Position numbers and translations under genes: made by a program
The notes under the pieces: model-generated
Databases searched by the model: none
What the model was told of the DNA's origin: nothing
Seen by the model: only the letters and a program-made list of their open reading frames with translations
Origin: Synergistaceae bacterium
GTDB taxonomy: Bacteria; Synergistota; Synergistia; Synergistales; Synergistaceae
Direction of reading: 5' to 3'
Length of the DNA: 9,442 bases
Assembly (NCBI GenBank): GCA_028702015.1
Contig: JAQVPO010000035.1
Span: 1 to 9,442, forward strand
Shown: piece by piece, positions 1 through 7,071 of the stretch
Position numbering within the stretch: position 1 is the stretch's first letter
Layout: every line of letters begins with the position of its first letter

Positions 1-245
1 TGGTTTTTGACAGGAGCATGGTCGAACTTGTCGGAGCCAAGGCATCATTTCTTGGATTTGATTCAATGAAGATGATCAGCGGTGCATCGCATGACGCACA
101 GTTTTTGTCTTCTTTCTGTCCATCTGTTATGATATTCGTTCCTTCAGCCGGAGGGAGAAGTCACTGTCCTGAAGAATGGACCGATGTCAAAGATCTGGAG
201 AATGGCTGCAACGTTCTCCTTCATTCTGTCCTTGAACTGGTATAA
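1..245 (+). CDS. C-terminal part of an M20-family Zn amidohydrolase (N-carbamoyl-amino acid hydrolase / hydantoinase type), 5' end outside the window
   Basis: The reading frame is already open at the left edge (frame beginning at base 3) and ends at TAA 243-245. The ATG at 18 is only an internal Met, so the gene starts upstream of the window. About 80 C-terminal residues are visible. They show the end signature of the carbamoylase/allantoate amidohydrolase branch of peptidase family M20: a SGASHDAQ segment, then MIFVPSAGGRSHCPEEW, where SH.P.E contains a conserved histidine of the metal site, and a final helix typical of the catalytic domain. Such enzymes hydrolyse N-carbamoyl or ureido bonds in the cytoplasm. 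The substrate (carbamoyl-amino acid, allantoate, ureidoglycolate or related) cannot be told from this part. The stop lies 43 bp before glyA with no terminator between them, so read-through into glyA is possible. Confidence 0.8.
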   Translation, partial: VFDRSMVELVGAKASFLGFDSMKMISGASHDAQFLSSFCPSVMIFVPSAGGRSHCPEEWTDVKDLENGCNVLLHSVLELV

Positions 246-246
246 T
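238..246 (+). promoter_or_regulatory. Candidate extended -10 promoter for glyA
   Basis: TGGTATAAT matches the extended -10 consensus TGnTATAAT exactly and overlaps the stop codon of the upstream gene. No convincing -35 lies 16-18 bp upstream, which is acceptable for an extended -10 promoter. Transcription would begin near 253 and give a leader of about 36 nt that holds little beyond the ribosome-binding site. It is a sequence match only; a start further upstream cannot be excluded. Confidence 0.45.
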
Positions 247-288
247 CATAAGGATAATATAGAGAATAATAAAAAAGGAGTGCAATAA

Positions 289-1566
289 ATGAATAAAATA
301 ATGACAGAGACTCTTAAAGGTCTTGACCCACAGATCTACAGCCTTACAGAAAGCGAACTGGAAAGACAGAGAGTCCACATAGAGCTGATCGCATCAGAAA
401 ATTTTGTGCCGCGTTCACTGCTTGAAATACAGGGATCTATTCTTACAAATAAATATGCTGAGGGCTATCCGTATAAAAAGTACTACGGCGGGTGTCAGTT
501 TGTTGAGAAAATAGAAGAGCTTGCCATAAACAGGGCGTGTGAACTTTTCGGATCAGATCATGCCAACGTCCAGCCGCATGCCGGCGCAAGCGCTAACCAG
601 GCTGTCTTCTTTGCTACAGTTGATCCGGGCGATACAGTCCTTTCAATGAAGCTTGATCACGGCGGACACCTTTCACATGGCCACCCTGTCAATTTTTCTG
701 GCCGCTTCTACAACATAGTAGGGTACGGAGTGAACAGGGAAACAGAAACCATAGATTATGATGAAGTTGAAAAACTTGCTAAGGAATCAAGACCGAAGCT
801 TATTATTGCCGGAGCAAGCGCCTATCCGAGGTTTATCGATTTTGCCCGGTTTCGGGCGATAGCAGATGAGGTCGGAGCAGTGCTTCTTGTTGACATGGCC
901 CACATCGCCGGGCTTGTTGCCGGAGGCGCGCACCCCAGTCCTGTTCCATACGCAGATTTTGTAAGTTCGACATCTCACAAGACACTCAGGGGCACACGAG
1001 GAGCTTTTGTGCTCTGCAGGAAAGAGTTTGCCCAGGCCCTTGATAAAACAGTATTTCCAGGCATTCAGGGAGGTCCTCTTGTACATTCCATAGCAGGAAA
1101 AGCGGTTACATTCATGCTCGCCGGAACAGATGAGTTTAAAAATTATGCCGCCCAGGTAGTAAGCAATGCTTCGGCTCTTGCCACTGCGCTTGCAGAGAGA
1201 GGCTTCCGTCTTGTCTCCGGAGGAACCGATAACCATCTCATACTTCTTGACGTGCGTTCGAGAAATGTCACAGGCAAAGAGGGAGAGACCGTTTTGGGAG
1301 AAGTCGGCATCACCTGCAATAAAAATATGATCCCCTTTGACCCTGCCAAGCCGATGGTTACAAGCGGAGTAAGGCTCGGGACTGCCGCGGTAACAACCAG
1401 GGGCATGAAAGAGCCTGAGATGGAGAAAATAGCTGATGCTATAGAAAGAGCCCTTTCAAATCCCGAAAGCGAAGATATAAAGAAAGAAGTCAAGGCGAGC
1501 ATGGCGGCTCTTACGAAAGAGTTCCCGCTGTACCCGGATCTTGCTCAGCCTTGGGCAAATGCATGA
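289..1566 (+). CDS. glyA: Serine hydroxymethyltransferase
   Basis: This PLP enzyme interconverts serine plus tetrahydrofolate with glycine plus 5,10-methylene-tetrahydrofolate in the cytoplasm, the main source of one-carbon units. The protein has 425 residues, a normal length. Visible signatures are ELIASENFV (32-40), the [12 protein letters not shown] region (55-69), HGGHLSHG (124-131), [10 protein letters not shown] (202-211) and the PLP-lysine motif STSHKTLRG with Lys231. GGPL (261-264) and [14 protein letters not shown] (359-372) follow; the Arg of the latter contacts the substrate carboxylate, and Ala366 stands where many homologues have Pro (GTPA). The ATG at 289 is preceded by AAGGAG at 275-280, eight bases away, which fixes the start. 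The stop TGA overlaps the rlmN start as ATGA, so the two genes are very likely cotranscribed and translationally coupled. Confidence 0.97.
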   Translation: MNKIMTETLKGLDPQIYSLTESELERQRVHIELIASENFVPRSLLEIQGSILTNKYAEGYPYKKYYGGCQFVEKIEELAINRACELFGSDHANVQPHAGASANQAVFFATVDPGDTVLSMKLDHGGHLSHGHPVNFSGRFYNIVGYGVNRETETIDYDEVEKLAKESRPKLIIAGASAYPRFIDFARFRAIADEVGAVLLVDMAHIAGLVAGGAHPSPVPYADFVSSTSHKTLRGTRGAFVLCRKEFAQALDKTVFPGIQGGPLVHSIAGKAVTFMLAGTDEFKNYAAQVVSNASALATALAERGFRLVSGGTDNHLILLDVRSRNVTGKEGETVLGEVGITCNKNMIPFDPAKPMVTSGVRLGTAAVTTRGMKEPEMEKIADAIERALSNPESEDIKKEVKASMAALTKEFPLYPDLAQPWANA

Positions 1567-3089
1567 CAGATAAATTTTATGCTTTAGACCTTAATAAGGA
1601 CGAATGGTCAAAGATCCTTGACGAGGAATTCGGGGAGCCCAGGTTCCGTGCTGACCAGATCTGTCAGTGGATCTGGCAGAAGAAGGTCTTTGATGCTGCA
1701 GAGATGACCAATCTCTCAAAAGCGCTTAGAGATTTACTTGAGTCAAGGATAGACTTTGGAGCACCTACGCTGATAAAGGAACAGCGTTCATCTGTGGACG
1801 GCACAAGGAAATATCTCTGGCAGCTGCGCGACGGACAGAGTGTGGAATCCGTCCTGATGAGACAGGGAGACAGGCTGACAGCATGTATTTCAACGCAGGT
1901 AGGATGTCCTCTCGGATGCACTTTCTGCGCTACGGGACTTTCCGGTTATGTAAGGAACCTTTCTGCCGGCGAGATAGCGGGTCAGTGCCTTGCTATGGAG
2001 AAATCCGTCGGACGTGATATAAATAACGTTGTGTATATGGGGATGGGCGAGCCTTTTCTCAATACTGAACCGGTACTCAAATCAGTCAGGATGCTCAATG
2101 ACCCAGGCATGAGAAACCTGGGAATCAGGCATATTGCGATCTCTACGTCGGGCATAGTTCCGGGGATCCGTGAACTCGCTGAATCAGGACTTGGGGTCCG
2201 GCTCGCGATATCCCTGCATGCGGCTGATGATGATTTGAGAAGCACCCTTATGCCGGTGAACGAGACCTTTGCACTTGATGACCTCAAAAAAGCCATGCAG
2301 GAATATCAGAAGATAACAGGCAACAGGATCACCATAGAGTATGCTCTTTTCGGCGGAGTAAATGACAGCGTGGAGCATGCAAGGCTGCTTGTGCGCTATT
2401 TGAAGGGCATACATGTCTTTATCAATCTTATCCCTTTCAACCAGGTAGACGGACGCTACGAGAGGCCTGTTCCTGAGAGCATCCTCAAATTCCGCTCTGT
2501 AGTTGAAACGGCTGGTTTCGAAACGGAGATACGGGAGGAGCAGGGGGCCGACATAGATGCGGCATGCGGCCAGCTGAGAAGGAAGACGATGGCCGGAGAA
2601 CCATGTGTGCTTGAACAGGGACATAAAGTAAAATCTCCTGTGGAAATAAAAAAGAAAGAGGCACGCACACCCCAAAAAACCTCAGAAAATCCGGGGAAAA
2701 AAGCAGGCTCTGCAAAACTGAAGAGCAGGTCGGGTGCGTCCGGACATAAAACAGAGAGAGCCGGAGCTAAAACTTCCGGTGGTTTTGTTGAGGACCGCGG
2801 GGCAAAGAGACCTGTTTCACCTGATAAGCGAAGGAAAAAGGATGCTCCTCCGAAAGAAAGATACAGGAGCGGAAAGATGAAAGAAGAGAGACCTGCCTAT
2901 ATTGCTGAATCTGAAGGTCCAAGTGCAGGACGTCCTTTTAAGGGAGAGGAGAAGAAAAAACGCGGCGTAAAAAAATCCGCGAAAGCACCTGACGCTGCCC
3001 GCAGGACAGTAAGAGGAAAGCCCGCAGCTGAAAGCAGGAAAAAGAGATCTCAGACTGCCGCAAAAGATAGCAGGCAGAAAAGATCCTGA
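1563..3089 (+). CDS. rlmN: 23S rRNA (A2503-C2)/tRNA methyltransferase RlmN with a long basic C-terminal extension
   Basis: RlmN is a radical SAM enzyme that methylates C2 of A2503 in 23S rRNA and of A37 in some tRNAs. The 4Fe-4S motif is CPLGCTFC (Cys115, Cys119, Cys122). The two mechanistic cysteines are Cys108 (TACIST) and Cys335 ([10 protein letters not shown]). GMGEPFLN (160-167), [13 protein letters not shown] (193-205), RLAISLHA (213-220) and the INLIPFNQV segment (287-295) are all present. The usual enzyme is about 340-380 residues; this one has 508. Residues from about 343 onward are low-complexity and rich in Lys, Arg, Ser, Ala and Gly. By hand count, residues 341-508 contain 51 Lys/Arg against 20 Asp/Glu. 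I chose the ATG at 1563, which overlaps the glyA stop (ATGA), over a TTG at 1551 inside glyA. There is no clear Shine-Dalgarno, so translation probably depends on coupling to glyA. Confidence 0.95.
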   Translation: MTDKFYALDLNKDEWSKILDEEFGEPRFRADQICQWIWQKKVFDAAEMTNLSKALRDLLESRIDFGAPTLIKEQRSSVDGTRKYLWQLRDGQSVESVLMRQGDRLTACISTQVGCPLGCTFCATGLSGYVRNLSAGEIAGQCLAMEKSVGRDINNVVYMGMGEPFLNTEPVLKSVRMLNDPGMRNLGIRHIAISTSGIVPGIRELAESGLGVRLAISLHAADDDLRSTLMPVNETFALDDLKKAMQEYQKITGNRITIEYALFGGVNDSVEHARLLVRYLKGIHVFINLIPFNQVDGRYERPVPESILKFRSVVETAGFETEIREEQGADIDAACGQLRRKTMAGEPCVLEQGHKVKSPVEIKKKEARTPQKTSENPGKKAGSAKLKSRSGASGHKTERAGAKTSGGFVEDRGAKRPVSPDKRRKKDAPPKERYRSGKMKEERPAYIAESEGPSAGRPFKGEEKKKRGVKKSAKAPDAARRTVRGKPAAESRKKRSQTAAKDSRQKRS

Positions 3090-3103
3090 AAGGGAGATGC
3101 TTC

Positions 3104-3454
3104 ATGAAACTGCTGATCTTTTTACTTATCGGAACACTGATATTCGGATTTGCCTTCCCAGTTGCAATATTTTTTACAGGACTGATAGGTGTTGTCCTGT
3201 TTGCACTGATCATTGCAGGATTTCTGAGAGGCAGCGGAGTAAGGGTCTATACATCATCGTCAAAAAACTGCGACCCTTTCAGCGAGGGAAGCTATACAAA
3301 GAACGGCACGGAAGTAACGGAAGTAATAGACAGCACGGATGACGACCATGAAGATCGATCAGGCTTTGCAGCAAACCATTCCGCAGATCTTGATGAGGAA
3401 GAGGAAGGCGAAATAGTGGAGTTGCCTGCCACCGCCCTCAGAAAAGAAGATTAA
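3104..3454 (+). CDS. Small membrane protein with acidic C-terminal tail, function unknown
   Basis: I do not recognise this 116-residue protein. Residues 2-41 are almost entirely hydrophobic, with Pro19 near the middle, consistent with two short membrane spans forming a hairpin or one long span. A basic, Ser-rich stretch follows (RGSGVRVYTSSSK, 42-54). The C-terminal half is strongly acidic, with Asp/Glu clusters at 79-84 (DDDHED) and 95-103. The start ATG has a good ribosome-binding site, AGGGAG at 3091-3096, seven bases upstream. The gene begins 14 bp after the rlmN stop and is the last gene before the terminator at 3554-3594, so it is most likely the third gene of the glyA-rlmN operon. Good start signals and a sensible membrane topology argue that it is real. 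Confidence 0.75.
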   Translation: MKLLIFLLIGTLIFGFAFPVAIFFTGLIGVVLFALIIAGFLRGSGVRVYTSSSKNCDPFSEGSYTKNGTEVTEVIDSTDDDHEDRSGFAANHSADLDEEEEGEIVELPATALRKED

Positions 3455-3553
3455 TACAGCCTGCTGCTGTTTCAAACAGAATAAGTGATCCAGAGTTGTT
3501 TTACATCATGCAGCAAGCTGGGCTTATTTAAAAGAGATAATCTTTACAGACAT

Positions 3554-3594
3554 CAGAGGGATCCTGAATGCAGGATCCCTCTGCGTAGTTTTTT
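3554..3594 (+). terminator. Rho-independent terminator of the glyA-rlmN operon
   Basis: Thirteen perfectly paired bases (arms 3554-3566 and 3571-3583, CAGAGGGATCCTG with its complement) enclose the 4-base loop AATG. A T-run of six follows at 3589-3594, after a 5-base spacer. It lies about 100 bp after the membrane-protein stop. In the purA direction the same hairpin lacks a good U-tract, so it is mainly a + strand terminator. It may still help stop the convergent purA transcript, for which I see no other hairpin. Confidence 0.88.
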
Positions 3595-3657
3595 ATGCTT
3601 GATATGATTTTGCTGCCTCTTTATATGTATATGGAGCGGACTTAGAAACTGAGCTGA

Positions 3658-4944
3658 TCATATCCCTCTCAGGATTGTGTCCTCTCTTCCCTGTCCTACG
3701 CCGATAAGAACCACAGGTGCTGAGACCCTTTCCTCAATAAAGCGGATATAATCCTGTGCTTGCGCAGGAAGTTCCTCGAAGCTCCTGCATTTGCCTATGT
3801 CCTCTTTCCAGCCCGGCAGCTCCTCAAAGAGAGGGACGGCCTTTGCCAGTTCCGCACAGCTGCTTGGAAATTCTTTATGTATGGTCCCTTCAATATCATA
3901 AGACGTGCAGACCTGGATCTTTTCAAATCCGGAAAGGACATCAAGCTTTGTAAGCGCAAGCCCGTCTATTCCGTTTATCTTTACTGCATAATCGACCGCC
4001 ACGAGATCGTTCCATCCGCAGCGCCTCGGGCGGCCTGTCGTAGCACCGAATTCCCCGCCCCTGGTCCTGAGGGTTTCTCCTATAAGACCGTGGTCTTCTG
4101 TAGGGAAGGGGCCTTCTCCCACCCTTGTGCAGTAAGCCTTGGTGACTCCTATTACACGATCTATTTTTCCAGCCCCTATCCCGGCTCCCGTGCAGGCTCC
4201 CCCCGAACACGGGCTGGAGCTTGTTACAAAAGGATATGTCCCGTGGTCGATATCAAGCAGGGTCCCCTGGGCTCCCTCAAAAAGGACATTCTTTCCTGAA
4301 GCAAGCGCATTGTGTATTTCAAGGAAAGTATCCCCGAGAAGCGGCTTCATTCTCTTGCCCCACTCAAGTGCAGTTTTATATATGTCCTCAAGATCCAAAG
4401 GCTCTGCATCATAGACCCTGGTAAGGATCTTATTTTTCTGCTCAATGTTAATAATAAGCTTTTCTTTAAGTATTTCAGGGTTAACGAGATCCTCCGCCCT
4501 TATTCCTATCCTATCAAATTTATCGGAGTAGCAAGGGCCTATTCCACGTCCCGTAGTTCCTATTTTTCTGCCTTCGGACCTTGCGCCTTCAGAGAGTTTG
4601 TCGATCTGTTTGTGGTAGGGCATGACTATATGCGCAGCATTGCTGACGACGAGTCGGGCAAGTATCTTGCCCCTGTCCTTGAGATCATCAAGTTCTGCAA
4701 AGAGTGTTTCTGGGTCGATTACTACCCCGTTTCCGATTAGACAGATTTTGTCAGGATAGAGGATCCCTGAAGGGAGCAGATGAAAGACAAACTTCTCATC
4801 TTCAACGACCACAGTATGTCCAGCGTTTGCACCGCCCTGATAACGGGCGATTACTCCTGACTTTCCTGCAAGTGCATCAACAACGCGCCCCTTGCCTTCG
4901 TCTCCCCACTGAACCCCGACTATAACATCTGTACGACCTTTCAT
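3658..4944 (-). CDS. purA: Adenylosuccinate synthetase
   Basis: PurA joins IMP and aspartate using GTP to form adenylosuccinate, the first committed step to AMP. The 428-residue length is typical. Visible motifs are the GTP-binding loop GDEGKGR (14-20) with catalytic Asp15, GGANAGHT (37-44) with His43, the GTTGRGIGP loop, FEGAQGTLLDIDHGTYPFVTS, the aspartate/GTP-binding GATTGRPRRCGWND, TKLDVL, and a C-terminal GVGQGRED (most homologues have GP.R here). The ATG at 4944 is preceded by GAGGGG about seven bases upstream. The stop is TGA. The gene is convergent with the glyA operon and sits 108 bp downstream of the GIY-YIG gene, with its own probable promoter in that gap. Confidence 0.97.
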   Translation of the reverse strand: MKGRTDVIVGVQWGDEGKGRVVDALAGKSGVIARYQGGANAGHTVVVEDEKFVFHLLPSGILYPDKICLIGNGVVIDPETLFAELDDLKDRGKILARLVVSNAAHIVMPYHKQIDKLSEGARSEGRKIGTTGRGIGPCYSDKFDRIGIRAEDLVNPEILKEKLIINIEQKNKILTRVYDAEPLDLEDIYKTALEWGKRMKPLLGDTFLEIHNALASGKNVLFEGAQGTLLDIDHGTYPFVTSSSPCSGGACTGAGIGAGKIDRVIGVTKAYCTRVGEGPFPTEDHGLIGETLRTRGGEFGATTGRPRRCGWNDLVAVDYAVKINGIDGLALTKLDVLSGFEKIQVCTSYDIEGTIHKEFPSSCAELAKAVPLFEELPGWKEDIGKCRSFEELPAQAQDYIRFIEERVSAPVVLIGVGQGREDTILRGI

Positions 4945-5008
4945 GCCTGACCCCTCTTTACGGATACCCGACGGAATAGATGTGAATATCCTTACATTAA
5001 ATTTGAGT

Positions 5009-5022
5009 TACAATGTATTGTA
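5009..5022. repeat. Inverted repeat over the purA -10 box
   Basis: TACAAT (5009-5014) and ATTGTA (5017-5022) form a 6+6 inverted repeat with a 2-bp centre. One arm is the predicted -10 element. An overlapping perfect palindrome, TTGTACAA, lies at 5018-5025. Such placement would suit a repressor operator, but AT-rich promoters often contain short palindromes by chance, and the sequence does not resemble a PUR box known to me. Confidence 0.3.
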
Positions 5023-5046
5023 CAACATATAGCATACGTTTATCAA
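5017..5046 (-). promoter_or_regulatory. Candidate sigma70-type promoter of purA
   Basis: On the - strand, TTGATA (5046-5041) and TACAAT (5022-5017) each differ by one base from the consensus -35 and -10, and are separated by 18 bp. Transcription would start near 5010, giving a leader of about 65 nt to purA. The stretch is AT-rich compared with its surroundings. An inverted repeat overlaps the -10 and is listed separately. Confidence 0.55.
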
Positions 5047-5052
5047 TAAAAA

Positions 5053-5307
5053 TTATATTTTGTCACCTGTTTTGGCTATCAGGAGTTTTGCTGATCTTTT
5101 TAAGGATTTGATCTGTGCTTCTTGTGACATCGCTTCTTCCTTTGTGCAGAACTCTTTTTTGAAGATAAGCTCCACAGGTCTCCTGCCCCTCGTGTACTTC
5201 GAAGCTGTGCCCCTGTTGTGCGAAGCGAGACGTTTCTCTATGTTGTTGGTCCATCCTGTATAAAGTGTGCCGTCTGAACACATCAGGATGTAGACCCATG
5301 CTTTCAT
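5053..5307 (-). CDS. GIY-YIG domain protein of the YhbQ/YazA (UPF0213) type
   Basis: The protein has 84 residues and is essentially a single GIY-YIG nuclease domain: VYIL (5-8) and LYTG (15-18) form the two-strand signature, followed by Arg26 in EKRLASHN, KYTRGRRPVEL (38-47) and Glu63 in a C-terminal helix. This matches the stand-alone UPF0213 family in length and motif order. Members are presumed DNA-acting, but the cellular role is poorly defined. An in-frame ATG at 5367 would add 20 residues unlike the family. I prefer ATG 5307, which overlaps the stop of the upstream gene as ATGA; an AGGAAAG lies about 11 bases before it. Translation is probably coupled to the upstream exported-protein gene. 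The stop is TAA. Confidence 0.88.
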   Translation of the reverse strand: MKAWVYILMCSDGTLYTGWTNNIEKRLASHNRGTASKYTRGRRPVELIFKKEFCTKEEAMSQEAQIKSLKRSAKLLIAKTGDKI

Positions 5308-5642
5308 ATCGAATAACTTTCCTGAGGTGCTGTCTCTTCCTGCAGCATGATGGAAATGCCAAGCCATCTTATCACTGCTTCAAAAAGTTTTTCTATACTG
5401 AAGCCTTCTGAACTGACAAGATCATGCCATGCCCTTGCGAAGCTGGAGAAAATGGAAATACTGTCCAGTGCGTCGTAGGCACCTGTTATCTTTGCAAGAA
5501 AAGTTCCCCATGCATTGAGCACGGACAGAAAAGTCTCAAACCCCGTATCCTCGTTATCGGATGCGCAGGCAAAGGATGGCAGGATGGATCCCAGGCAAAG
5601 CACTGTCATCATAAATAATGCAATGATCTTATTTTTTTTCAA
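5304..5642 (-). CDS. Small exported protein with signal peptide, function unknown (TTG start)
   Basis: I recognise no family for this 112-residue protein. It begins MKKNK, followed by a hydrophobic core (6-22) and ACA before Ser28, which fits signal peptidase I cleavage after Ala27. The SFAC sequence is a poor lipobox, so a lipoprotein is less likely. The mature part of about 85 residues has no cysteine, several aromatic residues (FETFLSVLNAWGTFLAKI, WHDL, VIRWLGISIM) and looks mainly helical. The start codon is TTG at 5642, supported by GGGGAG seven bases upstream; the next in-frame ATG (Met11) would destroy the signal peptide. It follows the glmS terminator and overlaps the GIY-YIG start by ATGA, so the two form a small operon. 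Translation and export are predictions. Confidence 0.65.
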   Translation of the reverse strand: MKKNKIIALFMMTVLCLGSILPSFACASDNEDTGFETFLSVLNAWGTFLAKITGAYDALDSISIFSSFARAWHDLVSSEGFSIEKLFEAVIRWLGISIMLQEETAPQESYSI

Positions 5643-5678
5643 AACTTATCTCCCCTGAAACATATATTTATTTCGATG

Positions 5679-5730
5679 AAAATTAAAGAGGCTCTGTCCA
5701 GCTGCATCAAGCCAGACTTTAAAGAGCCTC
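5679..5730 (-). terminator. Rho-independent terminator of glmS
   Basis: On the - strand, GAGGCTCT (5730-5723) pairs with AGAGCCTC (5695-5688). Inside it a second 7-bp helix with two G-U pairs (GTCTGGC with GCTGGAC) encloses an 8-base loop. The 3' arm is followed by TTTAATTTT (5687-5679). It begins about 21 bp after the glmS stop. The imperfect U-tract and internal bulge suggest less than complete termination, so some read-through into the exported-protein gene is possible. Confidence 0.7.
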
Positions 5731-5751
5731 CCCTGATGTCATTATTGTTTT

Positions 5752-6963
5752 TTATTCTACAGTTACTGATTTGGCAAGGTTTCTGGGCATATCTATGTCA
5801 CATCCGCGCTGCCTTGCTATGTAGTACGCAAAGAGCTGCAGGGGCAGGACCGCAATAAAGGGGAAAAGCTCCGGCTCTGTTTCGGGTGTGAAGATGACAT
5901 TCTTTGAATAATGACCGATATCAGAATCACCTTCTGTCGCGACAGCGATTATCGGCGAATTCCTTGCCATAGATTCCTCGATATTCGAAATGGTCTTTTC
6001 CCAAAGGTCGTTTTTAGGGACAAGGGCTACCACAGGGAGATCTTTGTCCAGCAGTGCGATAGGTCCGTGCTTCATCTCTCCTGCCGGGTATGCCTCGGCA
6101 TGCAGGTAAGAGATCTCCTTCAGCTTGAGAGCTCCTTCAAGTGCGGGAGGATAGGCTAACCCTCTTCCGATAAAAAAGAAGCCTCTTGCGTCAGCAAAAT
6201 TTCTTGCAACGGCCTCGATCTCTTTTTCTCTGTCCAGTATGGAAGCTAATTTTGCAGGTATATCCATAAGCGCTGCAACGATCCTCTGTTCAGTCTCGGG
6301 GCAGAGATCGTTCTTCAGTTTTGAAAGGTAGAGGCCAAGGAGAGTGAGCACTGTTATCTGGGCCATAAATGTCTTTGTTGCCGCCACGCCTATTTCTGGG
6401 CCTGCCGGTGTGATCAGACCCTCTTCCACTTCACGGTGGATCGTAGACCCGCGGACATTTGTTACGACCAGGCACTTTGCTCCTTTTGCTTTGGCAAGCC
6501 TCGCAGCATGCAGGGTATCGGCTGTCTCTCCGGACTGGGAGACGAAAACTGCAAGAGTATCGGGTCCTATGGGAATATTTCTGTATCGGTACTCCGAGGC
6601 CACCTCGGTCCTTATCTCGAAGTTTCCTACCTCTTCCATTATGCGTGCTGCAACCATCGTTGCATAATGAGACGTGCCGCAGGCGACAAAGTGGATCTTC
6701 TTCCATCCTGATATCTGTTCCGGTGTCCAGGCAAGCTCGTGGCTCAGGTCCACACTGTTGGAGGCTACCCTTCCGAGAAGAGTATGGGCCACTACATCGG
6801 GCTGCTCATGGATCTCCTTGAGCATAAAGTGGGGATAACCTCCTCTGCTGGTCATTGCCGCTTCCCAGTCCAGATGCATGGACTCCTTTTCGTGCCGGTT
6901 TCCATCAAAATCGTAGAAGATACAGCCTTCTTTTGATATCATGGCAATTTCGTCATCATCCAT
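5752..6963 (-). CDS. glmS: GlmS C-terminal segment: end of the glutaminase domain plus both SIS isomerase domains
   Basis: This open segment covers residues 206-608 of the full protein and holds the entire fructose-6-phosphate-binding half: GTSHYATM and SQSGETADT (SIS 1, about 301-308 and 347-355 of full GlmS), AGPEIGVAATKTF, GRGLAYPPALEGALKLKEISYLHAEA (SIS 2), GEMKHGPIAL with the His504 equivalent, and the C-terminal NLAKSVTVE with the essential Lys603. Separate translation from the ATG at 6963 would need re-initiation about 105 nt after the stop; AGGGA lies ten bases before it, a weak ribosome-binding site. By family knowledge the isolated isomerase half does not make glucosamine-6-phosphate from ammonia, so splitting here should abolish the normal reaction. 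Confidence 0.75.
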   Translation of the reverse strand: MDDDEIAMISKEGCIFYDFDGNRHEKESMHLDWEAAMTSRGGYPHFMLKEIHEQPDVVAHTLLGRVASNSVDLSHELAWTPEQISGWKKIHFVACGTSHYATMVAARIMEEVGNFEIRTEVASEYRYRNIPIGPDTLAVFVSQSGETADTLHAARLAKAKGAKCLVVTNVRGSTIHREVEEGLITPAGPEIGVAATKTFMAQITVLTLLGLYLSKLKNDLCPETEQRIVAALMDIPAKLASILDREKEIEAVARNFADARGFFFIGRGLAYPPALEGALKLKEISYLHAEAYPAGEMKHGPIALLDKDLPVVALVPKNDLWEKTISNIEESMARNSPIIAVATEGDSDIGHYSKNVIFTPETEPELFPFIAVLPLQLFAYYIARQRGCDIDMPRNLAKSVTVE

Positions 6964-7068
6964 AAACCATACGTCCCTGGTAAATTCGAGCAGCGCAGTC
7001 GGGTCGGAGGCGCAGAACCCCTCTTCTCCCGCATGCCCGACTACCAGCGGAGAACCTTTCCTGGCTAC

Positions 7069-7071
7069 TCA
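7069..7071 (-). other. In-frame TGA at codon 170 of glmS
   Basis: The + strand reads TCA, giving TGA on the coding strand. Changing + strand base 7069 from T to C would give TGG (Trp). The local protein reads KPNEI-stop-VARKGSPLVVG; B. subtilis GlmS has Phe at the aligned place (ETIFVAKNKSPLLVG), so an aromatic residue fits. TGG encodes Trp a few codons later in the same gene, and TGA ends glyA, rlmN, purA and the exported-protein gene, so TGA is not reassigned to Trp genome-wide. Confidence 0.9.

Noticed and set aside
787..1236. 149-codon open frame on the - strand.
   Set aside because: Antisense to glyA, unlike any protein I know, and composition fits a shadow frame.
1551..1562. TTG at 1551 as rlmN start.
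   Set aside because: It lies inside glyA without a ribosome-binding site; ATG 1563 overlaps the glyA stop as ATGA and gives a normal RlmN N-terminus.
2184..2715. Several overlapping - strand open frames across the 3' half of rlmN.
   Set aside because: They are shadows of rlmN; the + strand frame carries the RlmN motifs and the basic tail in one uninterrupted frame.
3097..3342. 81-codon + strand frame overlapping the small membrane protein.
   Set aside because: Its start falls right after the ribosome-binding site with no spacing, and its sequence is cysteine-rich nonsense compared with the clean membrane protein in the frame starting at 3104.
3459..3517. TGCTGC...GCAGCA pairing upstream of the terminator.
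   Set aside because: Six pairs across a loop of about 40 bases, with no U-tract or conservation evidence; too weak to call a feature.
4312..4740. 142-codon open frame on the + strand.
   Set aside because: It is antisense to purA, whose frame is fully supported by motifs; no start signals or recognisable protein.
7043..7071. Possible selenocysteine or stimulated read-through at the glmS UGA: a 5-bp stem (7065-7061 with 7047-7043) begins three bases after the UGA.
   Set aside because: The stem is short with a 13-base loop, GlmS has no known redox role at this place, and the neighbouring consensus is aromatic. A base error or nonsense mutation is simpler; the stem is kept only as a remark.
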